This document shows, piece by piece, positions 1-8,465 of a stretch of 18,568 nucleotides of DNA. The translations under genes were made by a program, and so were the position numbers. The stretch's first letter is position 1. The number at the start of each line of letters is the position of its first letter. The notes under the pieces were generated by a model. It saw only the letters and a list, made by a program, of their open reading frames with translations. It was not told the origin of the DNA and did no database searches. The DNA is from Coprinopsis marcescibilis (Eukaryota > Basidiomycota > Agaricomycetes > Agaricales > Psathyrellaceae), in the NCBI GenBank assembly GCA_004369085.1, contig ML210273.1, forward strand, positions 69,570-88,137. The letters run 5' to 3'.

Positions 1-358
1 CTTCTGTTCCGACGTCGTAGACACCGTCGGCGTCCATGCGCCGTTGCTCAATCCACCTGGACTGGCGTAATGCTCCGCCCAAAAATCCATTTGTTTCACG
101 ATGACACGACCCAATGAGGTGGACCACTCACTAGTGCCATTCACCCCGTGATCGCACACATGTGTCCCCCAGCGTGGATGATTACGACTTACCAGCACGC
201 TGGTTCACAAAATAGAGGGCTGCTCGGGCAGGTCTCCCACTTCCTTCTCTCGCTGGTTCGCCCACGGAAAAGGACGGTTTACTGACCAGGTCTTTTATTT
301 CCAGGAGATCAACGCAGCCAAAAACGACCTGCGCTCAAAGGGAGTGACAGTGGATTGA
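1..358 (+). other. Possible 3' end of a gene cut by the window edge (unresolved)
   Basis: A plus-strand reading can be spliced from three pieces: 2-65, 134-240 and 313-358, ending in TGA at 356-358. The last piece follows a convincing acceptor, with TACTGACC about 20 nt upstream and then TTTTATTTCCAG, and it encodes EINAAKNDLRSKGVTVD. The earlier junctions are weak: one donor is GTAATG and the other is GTCTCC. A competing minus-strand frame is also open from about 219 to 1 and includes MDFWAEHYASPGGLSNGAW, and a strong GTAAGT donor lies on that strand near 190-195. I do not recognise either protein. At most one strand is real, and either would continue outside the window. Low confidence. Confidence 0.25.
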
Positions 359-887
359 CAAGTTTGATCCCGGCCATCTCATGTTTGCTGTTGTCCCAAC
401 GGTTTCAAATTGTTTAATATACCTATTTAATCGACAGAAGTCCTAACCCATCGGGTAACCCTGCCCACACACGGTCATCACGACAAGACGGACCAAGAGT
501 CCGAGAAGCTCTAAATGCCTGAGCTACACATACGTGTCCTACCGATAGGCCTTCGGCGCCGTTCCTTCCGCCCAGATTGCTAAATCGGTGTTGGGTTGGC
601 CAAATCTTGACTCACGGGTGGATAACTGACTCTTTCTTTTACCCAGAGCGCTTCTCACTGTCCAAGCTTTATATAACTACTGTCCGGACTCTTTGGGACT
701 GCAGTCCTAACCGTCCAATCCTTCCGGTTTCCCTTTCCAACCGCATGCTCCAAACAGGACACTGCTGAGGTGACCCAATGAGGTTGGAAAAAGCATTGAT
801 ACTTCCTTTTGATGCCTGACATCGGGTAAGAAACCTATCCCAATGCAGCTCTACTCGCCAAATTGACTTTGAAGCCTTCTATTCCAG

Positions 888-2959
888 ATGCCAGGTCCCA
901 TTGTCCATTCATTCGATGCCATCGCCGCCGAGACTTCTGTTCTGCCCACGTTACAAAGCCGATGCGGCGTAAATACGCTTCTTGGGACAGCGTCCTTGTT
1001 TCTGAGCTGGCTCGGGTGGCTTGTTTTTCTGGCATATGACAGAGACCGGGTCTGCTCGTACCCAGGACTCCCAGGACCTGAGCGATTGTAACCTTCTTTC
1101 AGGAGCAAGTGACCAGCTTGACCAAAAGGACTCCTGAAACTTTTCTCAGTACCCAATACTCACCCTGTCCTCTGGGCAAGGACGTTACGAACGCAATGTC
1201 GGCAGCGGCCTTCCCTGGGATCATCACATCTTACCCCAAAGTGTACCAATGAAGGCAGGTCTTCTACTGCGTATCAAACTCAAACCTTCCGCTCCTCAGA
1301 TTAGGGAGTTGATGATCTATCTATCTATCTATTCATTCTATTGTTTTATATGCGATGGCACTGGGGAGTGCATGTGGTCTAACCCCACTCTTTTCGGACG
1401 AAAAGGATATGGATCATTTTCAAACCCTGTGAACAAACCCTAAAAGAACATCTGGTCATGATCCCCAACACATCCCCTTTTCAGCCAGCATCGCCGGTGA
1501 GTATGTTCTGTATGTGTTGATATGCTTCTTGAGCTTGCCTAATCGAATCAGACCAAACCCACACCACCCCAAAGGCTCTAATACACTGCCTATGAGCTGG
1601 CAAAATGCCCAGAGGATAATGGGAATAGTTCCAGCTGATCTTTTTCTTTCCAGGTACAATCTAAATCTTCTCTTTGGGAACGCAAGTTGGAGCGTAGGGT
1701 GCAGGGCACTGGGACTCTTTCCCAGACGATCGCAGTGAACCCGGCGTCCGCTCTCCTGTCCAACTGCTCTCTTGAGTCACCGGCGGCGGTGGAGAGAAGC
1801 AGAAGAACCAATTCTGGAACGTTTCTTTCACCCCACACACATATCCTTCTTTGGTATGTAGCTTCTGCTGCTTCCCCACCGAATGTTGACGCACTCAATC
1901 GCCCCTCTCTTTTATCATCGGATAGATCCAGGAAGTCTCTCAGACAATGCCAGCGAATGGACTGTGCTTCTACCCTATCCACTTATACCGAACCGACCCG
2001 CCACCTTGGCCCATCCGCCTGCCCTGGCAACTTGCCCCGTTCCGTCCTGTCACCTTATCCTGTCCTGCGTCATCCCAGTCTACTTTGTATAGGATTCAAC
2101 AGCCGCACCCGCCTCCGACATTGTGCGTGACGGCTATGTGAACGCCAGTGGCGTTACGCTCTGCTTGTCATCTGCATTAGTTGTCATTGGTCTGTCTGGA
2201 CCATGTGTTGGAATTGGAACTGGGCGGATGTCTGTTAATAATGACCACGTCCGACAACCAACCAACAGCGCGATGGAGGAGCGGTTGACCGATCTGGACT
2301 CTTGCCATGTTCCTGTTGGCCAGAGATCCCGGTACTGTGCCACCAGCCCACGGTTTGCTCGGATAGTGGGTCGATCAGCCTTTCTCATGGGTGTCCAACC
2401 TGGCTGCTCGAGCGATTCTGCTGTACTTGGACGCCTGGCCCCCGTTCTGCGGTACCTTGAACCCCAAGTTCCTTCTATGTGATCACGGTGCAGAGCACCA
2501 TGACCGGGTTTGACTCTGACAGCACATTCGATCGTCCCAAGTGAGTTATCACGATAATCAATTCAATGTTCTCGATAAGATCCTAATCCCAATCTCTCCC
2601 CTCCCCTCTAGGCACATACTGCGACACGTCTGGATGGGTATCGAGAAGGAGAGAGAGAGAACAGGATCTTGATTGACACGTGGCGTGTCAGTCAATTACA
2701 AGAAGCTCAATTGACATTTGCGAAGAAACATCGGACTGTTGGACGGAGGTTCCTTGGGGACATTCTTAATGAACGGTCAAACAGGGTGTCAGCGAAGAAT
2801 CATGTACCAACCACGACCTCGAGTCCATCCCCGGTCTGCTGGGCGGGGATTTCCCCAGATCTAGCTCAAATCGAGTCTAGCACCCACCATCCGACCCTCA
2901 GACGTTCGATATTTAATGATCATGAAATTGGGGTAACACAAGGTTCATTGTCGACATGA
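888..2959 (+). pseudogene. Probable decayed multi-exon protein gene, family unknown
   Basis: Protein-like segments sit between plausible splice sites but cannot be joined into one intact frame. Examples: MPGPIVHSFDAIAAETSV from 888, after TTCTATTCCAG; a 49-codon frame 1103-1249 after CTTCTTTCAG, containing YSPCPLGKDVTNAM; a frame at about 1777-1853 containing QFWNVSFTPHTYPSL, spliced over a 72-nt GTATGT..GATAG intron (1854-1925) to IQEVSQTMPANG; and 2289-2471 containing ARAILLYLDAWPPFCGTLN. The last has an in-frame TAG at 2364-2366. Next comes a 1-frame jump at the TTCCTTC stretch (2469-2475), then YVITVQSTMTGFDSDSTF. A good 71-nt intron (2541-2611, GTGAGT, CTAAT, CTCTAG) follows. A GA run at about 2648-2659 then separates this frame from the one read at 2669-2959. 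I do not recognise the family. It could also be several small gene remnants, or spacer with chance open frames. Confidence 0.35.
1315..1332. repeat. (ATCT)n microsatellite
   Basis: About 4.5 tandem copies of the tetranucleotide ATCT. It lies between two of the protein-like segments of the decayed gene and has no visible function. Confidence 0.9.
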
Positions 2960-3541
2960 TTCATGGAGCATCTCATCACTCGTTTCAACAAGTTCGCAGT
3001 TCCTTGACAGTGATTGGACAAAGTAAGTTTGATTCACTCGAGTTCTATTGACTCTGGAGTGAATTGAACCGACCTTCACGGTACTTTGACTGAACGTAGA
3101 TGTATGTCAGTTTACAATTATTGCGCAATGACAACGAACTGAAGATATAACGGGATAATGGGAATAGATTGATGAGTGCAGATGGTAGAATGACCCAACA
3201 AAATGACCTTACAATAAAGGCCTACCAAGAATCAGTTGTGATATGATCGGGGTCGATTTGACTCCTATAGAAAAGTGATTGAAAGCACAAAGTAATGTGT
3301 GGGGAGTGTATCTAACAATAAAAACGTAGTGTTTACACGCAAGGAGCCCAGAAAAACGAGACAGAGACACGCATCACTAAATTCTAATTAAAGGTTCAAT
3401 ATCCTAATAAATGACCCCTGAAGCAGCAACATGACGAATTGTATCGAAAGAGTCCATCGTCGGCGAAAATCCATACATCCACCCATTCAACCAACCCGTC
3501 GTCCAACCAGTCCGTGCACATCGGCCGATCCACCGGCCAAC
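2960..3541. other. AT-rich spacer, no gene seen
   Basis: Between the decayed left region and the stop codon of the Gfd2-like gene. It should contain the 3' UTR of that minus-strand gene. No open frame of note, RNA gene or clear repeat was seen. One 15-nt string, GGATAATGGGAATAG, is shared with 1615-1629; a match this short may be chance. Confidence 0.7.
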
Positions 3542-5683
3542 TTACTCAATCCCTTCCTTCTTCTCCTTGGACGGTGTCCTCACTGACGACGACAACCCCA
3601 TCTGTCCGAACTCATCCGCCAAATTATACGCAGACCTCGAAGGCCTCATCATCTTCAAACTCCCAGCCGAATTGTTCATGTTCGAGCTGAAGCTCTGCGA
3701 CATCGGCAAGCTCCCATACCCGTACCCATTATACGTCCCTGGTGGCATGAGGCTCGATGCACCACCACCGCCACCACCACCAAATGGCATCGGTCCCGGA
3801 CTCGCCATAGACGCCATAGTGTTCATATTCACCGCCCAGGCCGCGGCAGCAGCAGCGGCAGGATTCGGCATCATGCCCATAGGCTGTAGCATAGCTGGTC
3901 CGCGGAAGTGCTTCTGGGCAGTTGGGCCGGGCGTCGAGGCAGCAGGCTCCAACAACTTTTGCAGCGCAAAAAGCGTCATAAACGCGTCGTTCCCCGCGTT
4001 GTTCAGCATCAGCTGTGGTAGCGTTATCGGCACTTGACTAGGCTCGCGTCCATTGTTGTTTTGGTTTTGCTGAGAAAAAGAAGAAAGCGTAAAGGAAATG
4101 AGCAGTCTCTCGAGAGATAGACTCGTTCCGTTTGCGCGGGCTTCTTTGGTTGTGGGATCCATCATTGTGATCCTCGAGCCTGAGCTGTAGAGATGCTTTT
4201 CAAGCACCATCGTATCCAGAATTAAAATATTGCTGGGCAAGCCTAATGAGGGAAGGTGGGTCATGAGTTTCTCGATTTGGAATCAAGAAGAAGTGTCATA
4301 CGAATCTTCATTTCTTCTAGGCGTTGCAGGTGACCCTGGAGCCCGTGGCCAACCAACACGAGAGTATTCGCCATCGTCTCAGAGTCTGGGCTCTGTAAAC
4401 TACTGTTGAACCGGTTCAAACGGTGTAAGAAGGATACTAGGAAGTATTGGTGAACGAACCTGATCACGGTTTGAATTAGTTGAGGCAATTTAGCTTTAGG
4501 TATCGTCTGACTGTCGCCGAACTATGCATTCCGTCAGTACCCCATATACGCCAAAGATAAATCAGAATTAATACCGCATACTGCGTATCGAAAAGAGCTT
4601 CGTCAGAGAATGTTTATTTGAACGGTAGAAGCTCTCAAAACGCACCTGCCAAGGATAGGTAGGGGTGTGTTTGTTGACTATTTTATCCACATGTTCAGCA
4701 ACGATATAGTGTCCTTTTCTGCAAATCTCGATCAGTAAACTTGGCCCCAGATAAAATAGAGGTCAACGAGCGCACCGGTAATTCGTATCTGGATTAGGCG
4801 GCCAGTGTCCAAGTCTGGGGGGAAAGCCTGTAAGATAAGCCTGCCGATTGCTCAGCGGAGGAAACAACCTACCCTTGCAAATGACCGCACCGAACCGCCG
4901 CATACCCAAACTCCAACACAGTCTTGTCGTTCCTTTCGTTCCATTCGAAATCGATAGCCAAGAAGGTCTTCTCCCTCTTTTCCCAAAGTTCCTTGACGAT
5001 TTTGGGTTCCCCCGCTCGTACACGGGCCTTGAGCGCTGCTAGAAGGGCTGCGGGCAGTGTTGCATACAATCTTGTAAAGGTCGCGTAATCAGAGACATGA
5101 CGTTGCCGTCGCTGCCCTGTTTCAAATGGCACGACTTGGAGGATATTGGGTGCTTGAGGTAGAGTTTCGCCAAATCTAGGTAGTAGGCTGAGGTTAGAAG
5201 GGTGTGTCGTTGGATGTAGAAGGGAAAAGGAAGCATAGGTGACGGTATTGGTATTGGATGGAAATAAGACGAAAGGAAGAAGGAACGTCCGGCTGACCTA
5301 GTCTTGATCATCTTCACAAACGAGTTGATGGCGCTCAGCTTGGTGACAATATGAGCCCGTCCAGTCCACGCATCTGTCACGGTGATCACAGGCCAGGTGA
5401 ATCCCAGAAACTCGTCAAAGGATTCGAAAAAGTTGCCCCATGATCGTTCATACCTACCCAACGCAGCACAAGGTTGAGCCTCCACTCTTCGTTCAGCGCT
5501 CACTTCGGAGGAAAGGCGCACCAAGGTATATTATACACCTGGAAGTAACCAATATACGCAGAGTAAACCTGGGTGATTGCAAAAAAGATCAAAACCACGT
5601 CTGCAGCTCGACACGTTGTGTTTACGCACCGAATGCAAGTCGTATTCCCAGTTCTTGGGATCCACTAGCACGAAATCGCCCAT
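3542..5683 (-). CDS. Gfd2/YDR514C-like protein with DEDDh-type RNase H fold, 513 aa, probably catalytically altered
   Basis: Ten exons, joined in frame: 5683-5630, 5538-5504, 5453-5298, 5187-4873, 4814-4776, 4718-4646, 4580-4575, 4521-4460, 4402-4302 and 4242-3542. The start ATG has A at -3 and the stop is TAA. An N-terminal segment (to about residue 155) is followed by the nuclease-like domain: motif I LAIDFEW (D161, E163), then WPPNPDTNYRKGHYIVAEHV, then LVGHGLQGHLQRLEEMK (about 262-278), ILDTMVLEKHL, and NNAGNDAFMTLFALQKLL (from 361). The family resembles DEDDh exonucleases; yeast Gfd2 is linked to mRNA export factors, but the basidiomycete members are mostly uncharacterised. Two expected catalytic positions are changed (motif II Asp to His271; motif III His to Asn361), while D366 remains. 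The C-terminus (about 380-513) is low complexity, with runs of Ala and Gly and Met/Ser/Asn-rich sequence, and is probably disordered. Family call is from memory of conserved motifs. Alternative reading without the microexon: 511 aa. Confidence 0.85.
4575..4580 (-). other. 6-nt microexon (TAT GCG, Tyr-Ala) of the Gfd2-like gene
   Basis: The interval 4522-4645 could be one 124-nt intron, but it divides into two ordinary introns: 4581-4645 (65 nt, GTGCGT..ATACGCAG) and 4522-4574 (53 nt, GTATTA..GCATAG). Each has its own CTGAC branch-like site, at about 4602-4606 and 4533-4537. The six bases between add Tyr-Ala in frame, giving PWQ-YA-FGDSQ, which fits my memory of the family sequence around this point. 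Skipping it would also keep the frame. Confidence 0.65.
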
Positions 5684-6519
5684 CGTGGTTCAGAAAGTCG
5701 TTACAAAAGTCGTTGCAGGAGGTCTGTGCGGAGCATACGGGACTTTAAGCCAACGTCCCAGCAGTGGAGATTGCGTGCAATTTGCCGCTTGTGACTTGTC
5801 GTTGTAATGTCGAAGTCGGTGCCCGTTCTTGACGTTGATTTGATGAATCCAATAAGTAACTCGTCAATCAAGCGTGAGGGCAGTTCGTGACTGTGAAGCT
5901 GGGTGAAAGAGAAAAGATCCAAGGGTTACTGTCGGTTCAGTAGAGGTTGGGGTGGTCCGTTGAGTCAGTGTTCCGACCGGCAAGGTATTGGTGGTAGTTC
6001 AGATCTAACTGCCAGAGTGAGCTCATCGGACTCGTGGGCCATCATCGCCGCCATCGGCAGTCGCCATATGCCTATTCGGATTCCGTCGAGGGAGGCCATT
6101 TGGGGGCTCATAATACCTCGCAATGTATATCTCTGGCAGCTGGAATGCTAGTGAATGGAACCGAAGCCTATCTATTCATACATGTCCAAGTTGGAGCAAA
6201 TTCCAGGCCATGGATGTTGTCAGCGAATTCACATCGCAAGGAGAACCGAGGCGAAGGCAGACAGCGCAAGTCGAGACGGTCAAGGTTGTCGTTCATAACA
6301 TAAATACGATATACAACACATCAAAAGGTATACAAGGTATTATTTGACATGGAAGACGGACAGGTAAGTGGAGCTTGTCATCGTTGAGGTCATCTCCACC
6401 CCAAGCCCCAGCCTTTCCTCTGGACCAGATTAGCACGCATCTCACCAGCGTGCACACATCCCACTAGCGTGCACACATCCAATCTTCAAACATTTACATT
6501 TTTGACAAGCCGAGAACCA
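5684..6519. other. Spacer between delta-COP 3' end and Gfd2-like gene start
   Basis: Holds the 3' UTR of the delta-COP gene on the right and the promoter and 5' UTR of the Gfd2-like gene on the left, both read on the minus strand. The short open frames on both strands look like chance. No TATA box or other recognisable motif could be assigned. The only clear structure is the tandem repeat at 6431-6480. Confidence 0.6.
6431..6480. repeat. Short tandem repeat, 19-nt period
   Basis: AGCGTGCACACATCC occurs exactly at 6447-6461 and 6466-6480, with a third degraded unit (AGCACGCATCTCACC) just to the left. It lies about 40-90 bp beyond the delta-COP stop, so it is probably in that gene's 3' UTR or just downstream. 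Confidence 0.8.
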
Positions 6520-8465
6520 TTAAACCACCAGATACTCGTCGGCTGTCACCAAAGAATCGATCGAATAAGCAGGCGTCTCTCCCTCGCCAATTTTCTGAAT
6601 TCCTGACACGATGATACCCGCCAAGCTTCCCTGACCAACGAATGAAACTTCGACCGGGAAGAAGACACCTGCGTCCACACCGTTAACGGTGAATATCAGT
6701 GAGCCAGATCTCGTTTCGTTGTCTGGAGAAACGACTGGAATGGTCCATGCCAAAGAATGCGAGGACGGATCCAGCGACCAATCCCCTGAATGAGAGGAGA
6801 CTGTCGGATATGAGCCGTCCCTGTGAATGGTTAAACGCTATCAGCACACCCATGTGAGGCCCAACCAATTAAAGGAACGCACGGAAGGGGAATTGAGATG
6901 ACGACATCATATAGAGTGACGTTCTCGTTCTCGAGTTCGTATTCAATGCTCACTTCACAAGTTCCGTCGTTGGATGGGGTGGGCCAGCAGTTTACTACAA
7001 CGGCAATCAGAACAGTGAGCATAGTTAATTAAACCGGTTCGCTTACTTGAGAGAGGGACGTTGCTCTCGTCGGTGCCAGCGTATCGCCACTTCAATACGG
7101 CTAGGTTCTGCCCAACGGGGAATGCCTTAGAAGGATCTTTGAGAGCGATAACGCGGGTTTGTCCAGGGGCGAATTTTCCGACGTTGGGGTGCTGCTTGAA
7201 TTGCACACTGTTGCCACCGAAATCCGAAGGAGGCGTCAACGTTATACGGAGGTGTGCATGCTCGGCATCGGTGATCAACAAATTCATGTCACCCTTCAGC
7301 TCCATTGCTTGTACACCACCATCGCGCAGTATTGAAAGCGACAGTGATTCCTTGATGACGATGTGAACACTACAGATATGGATTAGCTTAGAGGTTATCC
7401 TAATAGAAAACTGACGCACGATTCTTGTTCGACCTCCGGTACACTTCCACGGGGGTTTTCTGCTGCGTGTTGTGCTGGCACATGATGAGAAGCTGGTTCC
7501 GGAGCAGGGGCACTGGGAGCGAATGTCTCAGGGGTGTATACTGCCTCGGGTCCAAGCGAATCCACAAATTCAGCCTGCTTCGTCTTCTTCGAACCGAGTT
7601 TCATTCCACTACCCTTGAACGCGGGCGCGCGAGCAGGAGTCGATGAAGTTGTTGTAGTACTTATAGGGCGTGAGCTTGATGCAGGCTCGGGCGCCTCGTA
7701 ACGGGGAACTTGTGAGTAGCCGGTGGGATTGCTGCTAATACCACCCAGATAGCCAGTTCCTCCTCCTCCTCCACGCCTCTGCTGTTCTCTTCGCTGGAGC
7801 TCGAGCTCGCGTGCGCGCTTTTTAATAAGCTCTTTCGCCTCGGCTTCCTTGTTCTGAACATGCTTTTAGTAAACGTTCATCGCCCAAGTAACACGACTTA
7901 CCCTCGCAATGATTTCCTGGATCTTCTCTTCGTGACTCTCCATCTCCAAAATGCTCTTCACCTGCGCCAAACTAACATTCTCCCTATACCCCGAGCTCAC
8001 GATCTCGTCAAACGCACCGAGCAGATCGAATGCGTTCTTGAGGATTTCCCGTTCATCCGCGCTCCTGCACATATCCGAGACGACGCGGGCGAAAAGATGC
8101 AAGGTATCGATGTCTTGTAGAATATTGGATGCCTTGTTCGTTATTAACAGTATGTATAGATCTTCGAGCGGCTGGTAGACGTATCGGACGTCGGCCGTTT
8201 CCACTGAGGTGTGTTGCGTGTTGGTGGGGATGAGCTTGGGGAACGAGGCGAGCAGGGATTCAATCCTGGTTCGCGACATATCGCGAAACTGGCGCGAAAT
8301 AACGGCTGTTTGCAGGTTTCCATTCGCTTCAATTCATTCACGGGTTTGGACAGTTGATTGGTTACTCACGTTTCCCGCCTTTTGTGCATATCGAAGCAGC
8401 CAAGACGACCTATGAGTTAAACCATAAGATATAGCTTCCAGTACAGTATATGTAGAACTTACCAT
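6520..8465 (-). CDS. RET2: Coatomer subunit delta (delta-COP), 538 aa
   Basis: Subunit of the COPI coat that drives Golgi-to-ER and intra-Golgi retrograde vesicle traffic; delta-COP pairs with beta-COP in the adaptor-like F-subcomplex. Seven exons joined in frame: 8465-8463, 8409-8370, 8305-7902, 7853-7420, 7369-7047, 6994-6883 and 6820-6520; introns 48-64 nt. The N-terminal longin-like domain (about 1-140) begins MVVLAASICTKGGKPVISRQ and contains VRYVYQPLEDLYILLITNK and ILQDIDTLHLFARVV. A charged helical stretch (about 150-176) with a Gly run follows, then a Ser/Pro/Ala-rich linker with MKLGSKKTKQAEFVDSL. The C-terminal mu-homology domain (about 292-538) has LRDGGVQAMELKGDMNL, INCWPTP and SGSLIFTVNGVDAGVFFPVE. 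Length fits the family (about 510-550 aa). The start is set by the conserved MVVLAAS opening even though the ATG is alone in its exon. No truncation or frameshift seen. Confidence 0.96.
8463..8465 (-). other. ATG-only first coding exon of delta-COP
   Basis: The start codon is followed immediately by GTAAGT. A 53-nt intron (8410-8462) ending CTCATAG then joins it to GTC GTC TTG GCT GCT, giving the conserved delta-COP N-terminus. No other ATG in the second exon yields this start. Confidence 0.88.

Noticed and set aside
108..784. Shared string GACCCAATGAGGT at about 109-121 and 773-785
   Set aside because: Only 13 nt with diverging flanks; expected by chance in a window this size.
3567..4037. 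156-codon plus-strand open frame
   Set aside because: Antisense shadow of the low-complexity Ala/Gly-rich last exon of the Gfd2-like gene; its Pro and Ala runs mirror that exon.
4815..4872. Alternative acceptors within this Gfd2-like intron (ends at 4838 or 4826)
   Set aside because: They either break the frame or need a non-GT donor; only the acceptor at 4815 joins CAA GG to A CTT GGA CAC TGG in frame with a 58-nt intron.
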